Shown: positions 41,237 to 50,153 of the stretch, one piece after another
How the letters are laid out: every line of letters begins with the position of its first letter
Numbering within the stretch: the first letter of the stretch is position 1
Origin: CAKVON01 sp902475665
GTDB lineage: Bacteria; Actinomycetota; Coriobacteriia; Coriobacteriales; Atopobiaceae
Direction: 5' to 3'
NCBI GenBank assembly: GCA_036321795.1
Contig: JAWQCY010000004.1
Coordinates: 62,001 to 126,000 of the forward strand
Length of the DNA: 64,000 nt
The notes under the pieces: model-generated
What the model saw: the letters and a program-made list of their open reading frames with translations, nothing else
What the model was told of the DNA's origin: nothing
The model's database searches: none
Position numbers and translations under genes: made by a program

Positions 41237-42637
41237 ATGATTGAGACATGGATTCTTCTCATCTTCTGCGTGACCCTCATCGCCGGAACCATCTGCGGGC
41301 TGCCACTCGCCCTCCTGCTTGCCGCCGGCGCGCTGCTCTTTGCGAACTACGGCCTGCGCCGCGGCTGCAGCATGACCCAGATCGGCAAGATGTGCCTCGA
41401 GGGCCCGCGCCAGGTCGGCCAGGTGCTCTTACTGTTCGGCATCATCGGCATGCTCACCGCCACGTGGCGCGCGTCCGGGGCGATTCCCCTCATCACCTGC
41501 ATGTCCATCGACCTGGCTCACCCCGCCACGTTGGTCGTCGCAAGCTTTCTGCTCTGCGCGGTGATGTCGTTCCTCATGGGCAGCTCCTTCGGAGCCGCCG
41601 CGACCACGGGCGTCGTCTGCATGGCCGTCGGCAGCGCAATGGGCACCAACGAGGCCCTCATGGCCGGCGCCATCCTCAGCGGCAGCTTCTTCGGCGACCG
41701 TTGCTCGCCCATGTCGAGCAGTGCGGCACTGGTCGCATCCCTCACCGGGACCAAGGTGAACGACAACCTCGGCCGCATGGCGCGCTCTGCCGCCGTGCCC
41801 CTGCTCGCCGCCGTCGTGTTCTATGCGCTTGCGGGCGTCCTCGTGGGCACTGGCGTCGCAGCCAAGCCCCACTTCGCCATCACCTTCCGCCAGGTCTTCG
41901 AACTCGACTGGATCGTCATCACTCCGATCGTCCTGGCGCTCGTCCTGTCTATTCTGCGCATGCCCGTCCGCATCACCATGCTCAGCAGCCTGGCGCTTGC
42001 CATGGTCTTGTGCGTCACCGTCCAGAAGATGCCCATCTCCGAGCTGCCCGGCATTCTCGTCTTCGGCTACCACAGCGGCAACGCCACCATCCAGGGAATG
42101 ACCGACGGCGGCGGCATCCTGTCGATGGTCCAACTTGCGGTGATCGTGACCATTGCCTCCACGTATTCCGGCCTATTCAAGGGTACCGGCCTTCTCGACA
42201 ACCTGCGTCGCGGCATCCAGACCTTGGCCGACCGCACCACCCCGTTCACGGGCGTGCTGCTGACCTCAATCGCCACGGCAATCATCTCGTGCGACCAGAT
42301 CGTCGCCACCATGCTCACCGCCCAGCTGTGCGAGGGCTGCGAGCGCACCGGCAGCGCCATGGCGCTCGACCTCGAGAACAGCTCGGTCATCATCCCCGCC
42401 CTGATTCCCTGGTCGACCTCGGTCGTCGGCATCCTGGCCTTCATCGAGGCCCCCGTCACCGGCACGCTGTTCGCCGTATACGCGGTCTTCGTCCCGGCGT
42501 GGACGATGTTCCTCTCGTTCCTCGAGCGCCGAGACAGCAGCTTCGTCGAATCCAAGAGGGGCCGCATGATGGGCCTGAACGAGGACGACGACGCCCACCG
42601 CCAAGTCGAGGTCGAACCCAAGGTCGAGCTCGCCTAG
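41237..42637 (+). CDS. NhaC-family Na+/H+ antiporter-like transporter
   Basis: 466 aa, about 11-12 membrane helices, SD GAAGGGAAG. GSFFGDRCSPMSSSAALVA is the NhaC/ion-transporter family core and CDQIVATMLTAQLC with ENSSVIIPALIPWST the second-half counterpart. NhaC members exchange Na+ (with or without malate/lactate or amino acids) for protons. Regulated probably by the adjacent LysR protein. Terminator at 42666. Confidence 0.88.
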   Translation: MIETWILLIFCVTLIAGTICGLPLALLLAAGALLFANYGLRRGCSMTQIGKMCLEGPRQVGQVLLLFGIIGMLTATWRASGAIPLITCMSIDLAHPATLVVASFLLCAVMSFLMGSSFGAAATTGVVCMAVGSAMGTNEALMAGAILSGSFFGDRCSPMSSSAALVASLTGTKVNDNLGRMARSAAVPLLAAVVFYALAGVLVGTGVAAKPHFAITFRQVFELDWIVITPIVLALVLSILRMPVRITMLSSLALAMVLCVTVQKMPISELPGILVFGYHSGNATIQGMTDGGGILSMVQLAVIVTIASTYSGLFKGTGLLDNLRRGIQTLADRTTPFTGVLLTSIATAIISCDQIVATMLTAQLCEGCERTGSAMALDLENSSVIIPALIPWSTSVVGILAFIEAPVTGTLFAVYAVFVPAWTMFLSFLERRDSSFVESKRGRMMGLNEDDDAHRQVEVEPKVELA

Positions 42638-42665
42638 CGGCCACACGACCCAGCGGCACAACCAT

Positions 42666-42694
42666 GCGCCCCAGCTTCGGCCGGGGCGCGTTTT
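42666..42694 (+). terminator. Rho-independent terminator of the NhaC gene
   Basis: GCGCCCC/GGGGCGC stem with a 9-10-nt loop followed by GTTTTG(TTTT). Confidence 0.85.
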
Positions 42695-42822
42695 GTTTTG
42701 CAAGTCGCCCGTCATCAAAAATGGCGTGACGTTCGGCCCTGACCTCCCGCCACACGGCATGCCAGGTGGTAGCCTGTTTCCGATAAGCCACGCGTACCCG
42801 CAATCCATAACTGGAGGTTCCC

Positions 42823-43707
42823 ATGGCCCAGAAGTTCTGCACCCACTGCGGCTCGCCGCTCAAGCCTGGCGTCAATTTCTGCACCCACTGCGGGGCCGGC
42901 GTGGGCGACAACGCCTTCTCTGGCGTGGCACCCACCGCCACGACGCGTACGACCGCGGCACCAACCACCGCGATTCCCACGAACACGGTGCCCGCAGGCA
43001 ACGCACCCGCAACCGCTTACACGGGCGACGGCCTGGACGTCCCCGTCGAGCAGACCATGGTCGGCGAGGCCCCAATCGACAGGACGCAGTCCTTCCAGCC
43101 CGTGGTCTCGCAACCTGCGCAGCCACCCGTCTACGGCCAGCCCCTGCAGCCCTACATCCCCGGCGCCCAGGGATTCGACGCGCCGGGTGGCAACCGTCCG
43201 CCCAAGAAGAGCCACACCGCCGTCGCCATCGCAGTCGCGGCCATCGCCGTCGCCGTCGTGGCTGGCGGCGCGACCACCTTCGTCCTTCTCGGCAGGGACA
43301 AGGCCGCCGATCCCGTGGCCGCCGCCACGACCGAGGCCGTCACGAGCCAGGAGCCGGCCACGACCATAAGCGAGCCGGCAACCACCGTCGCCGCCACGAC
43401 CACCGTTGCCGCGATCCAGTCGAACGACGACTACGTCATCCCGGACTCGGACAGCCACGACTACAGCAAGGCCGAGCTCGAAACCCTCTCCGACGACCAG
43501 CTGCGCATCGCGCACAACGAGATCTACGCGCGCTATGGCAAGATCTTCCGCTCGGAGGACCTACAGAAGTACTTCGACGCCAAAAGCTGGTATGACGGAC
43601 GCTACTCCGCCGACGAGTTCGACAGGATGAACGTCGAACTCAACTCCCACGAGCAGCACAACGCCGACCTGCTGCAGCAAATCCGCAAGGACCGCGGCCA
43701 GCTCTGA
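42823..43707 (+). CDS. Zinc-ribbon membrane protein with C-terminal YARHG domain
   Basis: 294 aa, SD TGGAGG. Residues 5-26 hold a double CxxC zinc ribbon (FCTHCGSPL, NFCTHCGAG), a Pro/Thr-rich linker follows, then a membrane helix at ~130-152 (AVAIAVAAIAVAVVAGG), a Thr/Ala-rich outer linker, and the YARHG domain LRIAHNEIYARYGKIF at about 220-280. YARHG is an extracellular domain of unknown role in wall-associated proteins. Topology: ribbon inside, YARHG outside. Confidence 0.88.
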   Translation: MAQKFCTHCGSPLKPGVNFCTHCGAGVGDNAFSGVAPTATTRTTAAPTTAIPTNTVPAGNAPATAYTGDGLDVPVEQTMVGEAPIDRTQSFQPVVSQPAQPPVYGQPLQPYIPGAQGFDAPGGNRPPKKSHTAVAIAVAAIAVAVVAGGATTFVLLGRDKAADPVAAATTEAVTSQEPATTISEPATTVAATTTVAAIQSNDDYVIPDSDSHDYSKAELETLSDDQLRIAHNEIYARYGKIFRSEDLQKYFDAKSWYDGRYSADEFDRMNVELNSHEQHNADLLQQIRKDRGQL

Positions 43708-43749
43708 CGGGGGCCGGCTCGTCACCCATACGCACCGGCGCAGCAAGAA

Positions 43750-43778
43750 GGGCCTGGGCAGCATCGCCGCCCAGGCCC
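43750..43778. terminator. Shared terminator hairpin between convergent genes
   Basis: Perfect GGGCCTGGGC/GCCCAGGCCC stem, 9-nt loop, midway between the YARHG gene and ilvE stops; T-rich only on the minus side (TTCTT). Confidence 0.7.
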
Positions 43779-43833
43779 TATCTCTCAGTGTTTGTCAGAC
43801 TTATCGGCGCCGGCAGACCGAGTCGCGTGCAAA

Positions 43834-44856
43834 CTAGCAGATCTTGAAGACCCAGCCGTGCTTGTCCTCGACGGCGCCGGACTGGATGCCGGTCAGGGTC
43901 TCACGCAGCTTCTTCATGACGGGACCAACGTGCTCCATGCCGTAGACGACGCTGGTGTCACCGTTGTCGATCTGGCCGACGGGCGAGATCACGGCCGCGG
44001 TGCCGCACATGCCGCACTCGACGAACTGGTCGATCTCGTCGAAGCGGACAGGACGCTGCTCGACCTCCATGCCAAGGTCCTCGGCGACCTGGACCAGCGA
44101 ACGACGGGTGATCGACGGCAGGATGGAGTCGGTGAACGACTGCGGGACGACGAGCTTGCCGTCCTTGGTCACGAACAGGACGTTCGCGCCGCCCGTCTCC
44201 TCGACGTAGGTGCGGGTCTGCGGATCGAGGAACAGGTTGTCGGCATAGCCGGCGGCGTGGGCCAGGACGCTGGGGTGCAGCGACATGGCGTAGTTGAGGC
44301 CAGCCTTGATGTTGCCGGTGCCGTGGGGCGCGGCGCGGTCGAACTCGGGGACCTGCAGCTTGACGGGCTTGACGCCGCCCTTGTAGTACGGGCCGACCGG
44401 GGTCACCAGGATGCGGAACTGGTACTCGTCGGCAGGCTTGACGCCAATGACGTCGCCCGTGGCGAACATGAACGGGCGGACGTACAGCGTGGCGCCGGAA
44501 CCAAAGGGCGGCACCCAGGCGGCGTTGGCCTTGACGACCATCTTGACGGCCTCGACGAACTTCTCCTTAGGGAACTGCGGCATCTCCAGGCGCGCGGCGG
44601 AATCGAACATGCGCTGGGCGTTCATGTCCGGACGGAAGCAGACGATGGAGCCGTCCTCGGCGGTGTACGCCTTGAGGCCCTCGAACACCTCCTGGCAGTA
44701 GTGCAGCAGGCCGGCACACTCGGACAGCGTAACCGTGTGGTCTTCGGTCAGGCCGCCCTCCTCCCACTGGCCGTCCTTGTAGTTGCAGACATAGCTGTAG
44801 TCGGTGGGCTGGTAGGCAAAGCCGAGGCTACCCCAGTCGATGTCCTTCTTCTCCAT
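43834..44856 (-). CDS. ilvE: Branched-chain amino acid aminotransferase (class IV, BCAT II type)
   Basis: 340 aa, ATG 44856 after AAGGGACTT. EVFEGLKAYTAEDGSIV near residue 70 and the PLP-binding neighbourhood (GTGNIKAGLNYAMS, the Lys in this segment) together with TGGANVLFV and MCGTAAVISPVG are those of the eukaryote-like BCAT II group. It converts branched-chain keto acids and amino acids using 2-oxoglutarate/Glu. Single gene. Confidence 0.94.
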   Translation of the reverse strand: MEKKDIDWGSLGFAYQPTDYSYVCNYKDGQWEEGGLTEDHTVTLSECAGLLHYCQEVFEGLKAYTAEDGSIVCFRPDMNAQRMFDSAARLEMPQFPKEKFVEAVKMVVKANAAWVPPFGSGATLYVRPFMFATGDVIGVKPADEYQFRILVTPVGPYYKGGVKPVKLQVPEFDRAAPHGTGNIKAGLNYAMSLHPSVLAHAAGYADNLFLDPQTRTYVEETGGANVLFVTKDGKLVVPQSFTDSILPSITRRSLVQVAEDLGMEVEQRPVRFDEIDQFVECGMCGTAAVISPVGQIDNGDTSVVYGMEHVGPVMKKLRETLTGIQSGAVEDKHGWVFKIC

Positions 44857-44924
44857 TGCGCAAAGTCCCTTCGATCTGACATGCACCCACGCATTCGCGT
44901 GTGTTGAGGTCAAACTCTACTACT

Positions 44925-44937
44925 TGCCGAGAAGTGC
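44925..44937 (+). repeat. 13-mer TGCCGAGAAGTGC, copy 8 (intergenic)
   Basis: Exact plus-strand copy between niaR and ilvE, 68 nt upstream of the ilvE start. Confidence 0.85.
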
Positions 44938-44967
44938 GACGCAGCCGTAAACCCCTCGAAACACGCG

Positions 44968-45525
44968 CTAGGCGAGGCCCTCCTCGCGCTCGTAGGGCAA
45001 GATCTCCACCAGAAGGCCCATCTCGTCCAGGACGCGCTCGATCTCGTCCAGCCGCTCTGTGGTGTCGGCGGTCACGTGGTGGAAGTGGTAGCCCGAGGTC
45101 ACGCCGGACAACACCGACGACTTGCTGCGGGCAAGGTCGTCCATGTAGCGGCGGACGTCCATGCGGCTGGAGATGTCCAGGCGCGCCGACATGCGGCCGT
45201 AGGTGCGGTGGTTGACGAAGACGTCCTCGACGGTGCCACCGCAATCGACGATGGCGGTGAGCTCGGCCTCGGTCTGCTCGGGGGTGTGGCGGACCTTGAA
45301 CGTGCGACAGACGCGGCGCGCACCCTGCAGGATGTATCCGCGGTTGGTGGAGATGATCGGCATGCCGGCGCTGCGCAAAAGCGCCACGTCCCCGACGATG
45401 ATCTGGCGTGACACGCCCAGCTCGCTCGCGAGGGTCGAGCCCGATACGGGACCTGTGGCCTCGTTCAGGATGCGCTCGATGCGACCGCGGCGAAGGCGAG
45501 ACGCCTCGCTTGCCTTGGTTGCCAT
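44968..45525 (-). CDS. niaR: NiaR-type transcriptional repressor of NAD biosynthesis
   Basis: 185 aa. N-terminal HTH_11 (RRGRIERILNEATGPV then LASELGVSRQIIVGDVALL) and C-terminal 3H domain with metal-binding His: KVRHTPEQTEAEL, VFVNHRTYG and YHFHHVTA. NiaR represses NAD-synthesis and niacin-uptake genes when nicotinic acid is bound. It is the last gene of nadA-nadB-nadC-niaR (3-nt gap to nadC), a self-regulated layout. Confidence 0.9.
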   Translation of the reverse strand: MATKASEASRLRRGRIERILNEATGPVSGSTLASELGVSRQIIVGDVALLRSAGMPIISTNRGYILQGARRVCRTFKVRHTPEQTEAELTAIVDCGGTVEDVFVNHRTYGRMSARLDISSRMDVRRYMDDLARSKSSVLSGVTSGYHFHHVTADTTERLDEIERVLDEMGLLVEILPYEREEGLA

Positions 45526-45528
45526 GGG

Positions 45529-46383
45529 CTAGCCCACCACCCTCAGGTGCTTGAGTGACAAGTCCAAGATCGGCGCCGCATACGTGAGCGCACCGGAGCT
45601 GACATAGTCCACACCCAGGTCGACCAGACCACGCAGGCGCTCGGCGTCCACGTTACCCGAGACCTCGACCTCGGCGTGGCCGTCGATGATGCGCATGGCC
45701 TCGGCCATCGTGTCGTGGTCCATGTTGTCGAGCATGATGATGTCGGCACCTGCCTCGACGGCCTCACGGACCATGTCCAGGGTCTCGACCTCGACCTCGA
45801 CCTTGCGGACGAACGGGGAGTGCTCGCGAGCCATCTCGATGGCACGCGCGACGCCGCCGGCTGCGTCGATGTGGTTGTCCTTCAGCATGACGCCGTCGGA
45901 CAGGTTGTAGCGGTGGTTGCCCGCGCCGCCCACGCGCACGGCCTCCTTCTCGAACACGCGCATGTTGGGCGTGGTCTTGCGAGTGTCCACCAGCCGGGTC
46001 TTAGTACCCGCCAACGTCGCCACCATGGATCGCGCCTGGGTGGCGATGCCACTCATGCGCTGAAGGTAGTTGAGGGCGACGCGCTCGCCAGACAGCAGGG
46101 CGCGGACGTCGGCGCGAACAACGCCGAGCTCTTCTCCACAGGAGACCTCGTCGCCGTCCGCAAACTTCGTGTCAAAGTCGGCCTGCGGGTCCAGGACCCT
46201 AAACGTGGCGAGAAAGACGTCGAGGCCGCAGATAACGCCGTCCTGCTTGGCGATCAGGTGCACCTCGCCAGCCGCGGAACCGGGCATGACGGACGCGGTC
46301 GAAACGTCCTCGCTGGTGATGTCCTCGCGAAGGGCCTGCTCGATAAGGGGTTGCGCCACCAGGCGCAGGGTCACGGGATTCAC
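45529..46383 (-). CDS. nadC: Nicotinate-nucleotide diphosphorylase (carboxylating)
   Basis: 284 aa from GTG 46383 (AGGAGGCACCA), overlapping the nadB stop in GTGA. ERVALNYLQRMSGIAT, DTRKTTPNMRVFEKEAV with the PRPP/quinolinate-binding basic residues, and VEVETLDMVREAVEAGADI typify NadC. It turns quinolinate and PRPP into nicotinate mononucleotide, the third step of de novo NAD synthesis. Confidence 0.95.
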   Translation of the reverse strand: MNPVTLRLVAQPLIEQALREDITSEDVSTASVMPGSAAGEVHLIAKQDGVICGLDVFLATFRVLDPQADFDTKFADGDEVSCGEELGVVRADVRALLSGERVALNYLQRMSGIATQARSMVATLAGTKTRLVDTRKTTPNMRVFEKEAVRVGGAGNHRYNLSDGVMLKDNHIDAAGGVARAIEMAREHSPFVRKVEVEVETLDMVREAVEAGADIIMLDNMDHDTMAEAMRIIDGHAEVEVSGNVDAERLRGLVDLGVDYVSSGALTYAAPILDLSLKHLRVVG

Positions 46384-47678
46384 TGGTGCCTCCTCCTAAC
46401 GATGTCGCGCGCGGCCAGGCGCGCAAAGACCATTCCCTCAAGCAGGGAGTTGCTGGCGAGCCTGTTGTGGCCGTGGACGCCGTTGCAGCTGGTCTCGCCC
46501 GCGGCATAGAGGTTCGTCATCCCCGTGCGGGAGTTCTCGTCCACGGCAATGCCGCCCATCAGGTAGTGCTGGGCGGGAACCACCGGGATCGGCTCTCGCG
46601 TGATGTCATACCCATGTTCGAGGCAGGTTCGGTAGATGTTCGAGAAGTGATTGAGGATCACGTCGGTCGGCACGTTCTCGAACGAGAGACGGACGTGGTC
46701 GGAGCCCTCGCGCTTCATCTGCTCGCGGATGGCAGCCGTGACCACGTCGCGCGGCTGGAGCTCGTCGCAGAAGCGCTTGCCGTCGGCACCCAGGAGCACC
46801 GCGCCCTCGCCGCGACACGACTCCGAGATGAGAAACGCGCGGGCGCCCTTGGTCCCAAACAGGGACGTCGGGTGAATCTGCACGTAATCCATGTGCTCGA
46901 GCGCGACGCCGTTCTTCTCGCAGACGCGGCAGCCGTCGCCCGTCAGACACGGGAAGTTGGTCGAGTGCTCGTACAGGCCACCGACGCCGCCCGTAGCCAG
47001 AATCGTGTCGCGGGCCTGGATGCGGACGGTGTCGCCCAGGGCGTTGGTTGCCAGCACTCCCGCGCAGGCGCCGTTTTCCACCAGCAGGTCGACCATGGTC
47101 GTGTGCTCGTGGATCTCGACGTTGGTAAGGGCTGAAGCGGCCATCAGGAGCTTGGTCGTGATCTCCTCGCCGGTGACGTCGGCATGGTGCAGGATGCGCG
47201 GGCGGCTGTGGGCGCCCTCGCGGGTGTAGTCGAGCTTGCCGTCGGCGTCGCGGTCGAAGTCGACGCCCATGCGGATGAGGTCGTTGATGACCTCGCGGCT
47301 CGACCAGATCATGGTGTCGACGCTGGACTTGCGGTTCTCGTAGTGGCCGGCGCGCATGGTGTCGTCGAACCACGAGTCATAGTCATCGTGGTCGCGCATG
47401 ACGCAAATGCCGCCCTGCGCGAGCATCGAGTCACAGCTGGCCAGGTCCTCCTTGCAGATCATGACCACATGCAGAGCGCGCGGCAGGTTGAGCGCGGCGT
47501 ACAGGCCGGCAACGCCGCATCCCACGATGACAACGTCACAACTAACGTCATGCGCGAGCGAGTCACCCGCGAGCGCCTTCAGGCTCTCGTTGGGATCGCG
47601 CTCGATGGCGTCGGACGCCTGCTGGGAGCCGTCGGCCCTCTGTTGGTCCTTGTTGGAATCCTGTTGGATTGCCGTCAT
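46380..47678 (-). CDS. nadB: L-aspartate oxidase
   Basis: 432 aa. N-terminal FAD-binding VVIVGCGVAGLYAALNLP after a ~45-residue polar extension (QQDSNKDQQRADGSQQ), MLAQGGICV and the substrate arginine region (ILHHADVTGEEI), GGVGGLYEHSTNFP and YLMGGIAVDENSRT. It oxidises Asp to iminoaspartate for NadA. The long polar start might mean a shorter true N-terminus, but no better start with an SD is seen. 14 nt downstream of nadA. Confidence 0.94.
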   Translation of the reverse strand: MTAIQQDSNKDQQRADGSQQASDAIERDPNESLKALAGDSLAHDVSCDVVIVGCGVAGLYAALNLPRALHVVMICKEDLASCDSMLAQGGICVMRDHDDYDSWFDDTMRAGHYENRKSSVDTMIWSSREVINDLIRMGVDFDRDADGKLDYTREGAHSRPRILHHADVTGEEITTKLLMAASALTNVEIHEHTTMVDLLVENGACAGVLATNALGDTVRIQARDTILATGGVGGLYEHSTNFPCLTGDGCRVCEKNGVALEHMDYVQIHPTSLFGTKGARAFLISESCRGEGAVLLGADGKRFCDELQPRDVVTAAIREQMKREGSDHVRLSFENVPTDVILNHFSNIYRTCLEHGYDITREPIPVVPAQHYLMGGIAVDENSRTGMTNLYAAGETSCNGVHGHNRLASNSLLEGMVFARLAARDIVRRRHQ

Positions 47679-47692
47679 TTTGTTGGCCTCCC

Positions 47693-48709
47693 CTACTTGG
47701 CTGCCAGTTCGAGCATCTTCTCCAGAGGCGCGTTCGCACGATCGGCGTCACCGGGCATGCCAACCTCGCCGTAGCCCTCCTCGAGCGAACGCAGGAGCTT
47801 CTCGGGGGTGACGCGCGCCATGTTCGGGCAGATGGGCGTGGTCGCCGGGAAGTAGATGCGCTTGTTCTGACCGCGGGTGAGGCGGCCGATCTCGTACGAG
47901 ACTCCCTCCACGGTCAGGACGATGAACTCGTCCTTCTCGCTCGCGGCGATGCGCTCGATGATCTGCTTGGTCGAACCGATGTAGTCGGCCTCACGCAGGA
48001 TCTCCTCGGTGCACTCGGGGTGCGCCAGGACCTCGGCGTTGGGGTGCTCGTCCTCCAGGCGCTCGACCTCGGCGGGAATGATGCGCTGGTGGGTGGGGCA
48101 GTAGCCGCGGTTGAGCACGAAGTTCTTCTCGGGAACGAGCTCTGCGACGTAGCGGCCCAGGTTCATGTCCGGGATGAACAGGATGTTCTTCTGCGGCAGC
48201 TCACGCACGACCTTGAGCGCGTTGGAGGAGGTGACGCATACGTCGGACCACGTCTTGATCTCGGCGGTCGAGTTGATGTAGCAGACCACGGCGAGGTCGT
48301 CGTAGCGCTCGCGGACCGCGTCGACGTCCTGCTTGCGGACCATGTGCGCCATCGGACAATCGGCGTTGGGCTCGGGCAGAAGAACGCGGCGCTCGGGGTT
48401 GAGCAACTTGACGCTCTCCGCCATAAAGGACACGCCGCACAGCACGATGGTCGAACAATCCAGCGTGCGGGCAAGGCGAGCCAGGTAGAAGGAGTCGCCC
48501 ACGTAGTCGGCCAGGGCCTGGGTCTCGGCGGGCACGTAATAGTGCGCGAGCACCACGGCGTCGTGCTCGCGCTTGAGGCGGGCCACGCGCTCGGCGATGT
48601 CGTCCGGAGCCACGGCCGCGGCCTCGCGGTTCTGCTCGATGGTTCGTTCGTACTTGTTCATGATCTGCTCGTGGTCGCTAGATCCCACGAGATCGTGAAT
48701 GCTTTCCAC
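47693..48709 (-). CDS. nadA: Quinolinate synthase (4Fe-4S)
   Basis: 338 aa from GTG 48709, chosen for AGGGAGG at 6 nt; ATG 48661 lacks an SD. LAHYYVPAETQALADYVGDS and the three cluster cysteines in LCGVSFMAESVKLL, HPECTEEIL and CPNMARVTPEKLL identify NadA. It condenses iminoaspartate with dihydroxyacetone phosphate to quinolinate. First gene of the NAD operon, with TGTCA repeats upstream. Confidence 0.95.
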   Translation of the reverse strand: MESIHDLVGSSDHEQIMNKYERTIEQNREAAAVAPDDIAERVARLKREHDAVVLAHYYVPAETQALADYVGDSFYLARLARTLDCSTIVLCGVSFMAESVKLLNPERRVLLPEPNADCPMAHMVRKQDVDAVRERYDDLAVVCYINSTAEIKTWSDVCVTSSNALKVVRELPQKNILFIPDMNLGRYVAELVPEKNFVLNRGYCPTHQRIIPAEVERLEDEHPNAEVLAHPECTEEILREADYIGSTKQIIERIAASEKDEFIVLTVEGVSYEIGRLTRGQNKRIYFPATTPICPNMARVTPEKLLRSLEEGYGEVGMPGDADRANAPLEKMLELAAK

Positions 48710-49024
48710 CCGCGCCTCCCTGGCGTCTTGCCCCCGCTGTTCGGGTGCACTTGCTAGGGAGTATGGACCTTGGTGGATATGTGTCAAGACACCTGTCAAA
48801 TAACTGTCAAAGCCAACAGAGAAGTGCTGCGCAGGTGCCCAATAACCCGACGTTACCGACGCATTGTCGCACTCCTTTGTTTCGTGTTGCGAAACTGGGC
48901 GTGTCGGACCCACGCCCGACCACCGTTAGATGTGCGACGCCTTTCGTCCATCCACGTACAATCCCAATCGGACACAAGCCCAACGGGCACCCAACAGACG
49001 GACACGAACACGCGAGGAGACCAG
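48710..49024. promoter_or_regulatory. Divergent control region, nad operon / threonine aldolase
   Basis: 315 nt without a gene. It holds the GTGTCAAGACAC inverted repeat and two further TGTCA units (48781-48809) and a degenerate 13-mer (near 48818). TACAAT at 48957 may be part of the rightward promoter. Confidence 0.5.
48781..48809. promoter_or_regulatory. Candidate NiaR operator
   Basis: GTGTC-AA-GACAC inverted repeat at 48781-48792 plus direct TGTCA units at 48794 and 48805, spaced about one helical turn, 70-100 nt before nadA. The operon carries its own NiaR gene, and TGTC/GACA halves resemble known NiaR boxes as I recall them. Confidence 0.45.
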
Positions 49025-50116
49025 ATGCATCAGTTCAGGAACGACTACTCCGAGGGCGCGGCGCCCCAGATCATGCAGGCGCTCATCGAGACCAACGCCG
49101 AGCAGTGTGTCGGCTACACCGAGGGCGACCCCCACTGCGAGCGCGCACGCCAGCTAATCCGCGAGGCATGCGGACGGCCGGACGCCTCCGTCGAATTCTG
49201 CATCGGCGGCACCTCGGCAAACATCATGGGCGTCACCGGCATGCTGCGCGACTGGGAGGGCGTCATCTGCACCAAGGACGCCCACATCAACACGCACGAG
49301 ACCGGCTCAATCGCCGCGTGCGGCCGCACCATCCTGCCCACGCAGGACGAGGACGGCTTCCTCTCCCCCGAGGCCGCCGAGCACGTCTACGTCAACCAGA
49401 CGCTGTCGGGCCGCCACATGACCCGCCCCAAGATGGTCTACATCACCAACGCCACCGAGTTCGGCGGCGTGTGGGACCGCGAGCGCTTCGACGCAATCTG
49501 CGACTGGGCCCATGGCCACGACCTCAAGGTCTTCGTCGACGGCGCACGCATGGCAGTCGCCCTGACCACCGAGGGCTGCGACCTCACCCTGCGCCACCTC
49601 GCCTCCAAGGCCGACGCCTTCTACCTGGGCGGCACCAAGAACGGCATGCTTTTCGGCGAGGCCATGGTCATCAACGACCCCGAGCTCAAGCACTCCTTCC
49701 CCTACCTGGTAAAGGAGCGCGGCGGCCTCATGGCAAAGGGTCGCCTGCTCGGCGTCCAGTTCGAGCGAGCCTTCGAGTCCGACACCTGCGTCACCCTCAC
49801 TGCCGAGAAGGACGGCGAGCCCGCAGCCGCCGCCGAGCCGCTGTACTGGCGCCTGGCCCGCAACGCCAACGCGTGCGCGTGCCGCCTGCGCAACGGCATG
49901 GTCGAGCTCGGATTCAAGACCTATCTGCCGTCCAACAGCAACCAACAGTTCTTCGTCGTCGATCCGACGACCGCCAAACAGTTCGAGCAGGCCGTCGGCT
50001 CCGAGACCTTCGCAAAGCTGCCCGACGGCAACCTCGTGATCCGCTTCGTCTGTTCGTGGGCCACGACCACAGACGACGTCGACGAGCTTCTCGCCTTCGC
50101 GAAGGACCTCGCCTAG
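49025..50116 (+). CDS. Low-specificity threonine aldolase / beta-eliminating lyase
   Basis: 363 aa, ATG 49025 with GAGGAGACC. PLP fold type I: RNDYSEGAAPQIMQAL start, FCIGGTSANIMGVTGML, HETGSIAACG, FVDGARMAVAL with the ring-binding Asp, and the Schiff-base Lys in YLGGTKNGMLFGEAM. Cleaves L-threonine or allo-threonine to glycine and acetaldehyde, or a related beta-hydroxy amino acid. Followed at 37 nt by an EamA transporter. Confidence 0.92.
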   Translation: MHQFRNDYSEGAAPQIMQALIETNAEQCVGYTEGDPHCERARQLIREACGRPDASVEFCIGGTSANIMGVTGMLRDWEGVICTKDAHINTHETGSIAACGRTILPTQDEDGFLSPEAAEHVYVNQTLSGRHMTRPKMVYITNATEFGGVWDRERFDAICDWAHGHDLKVFVDGARMAVALTTEGCDLTLRHLASKADAFYLGGTKNGMLFGEAMVINDPELKHSFPYLVKERGGLMAKGRLLGVQFERAFESDTCVTLTAEKDGEPAAAAEPLYWRLARNANACACRLRNGMVELGFKTYLPSNSNQQFFVVDPTTAKQFEQAVGSETFAKLPDGNLVIRFVCSWATTTDDVDELLAFAKDLA

Positions 50117-50153
50117 CAAGCAACTGCCGCGCACCCAACCCGATCGGAGACGC

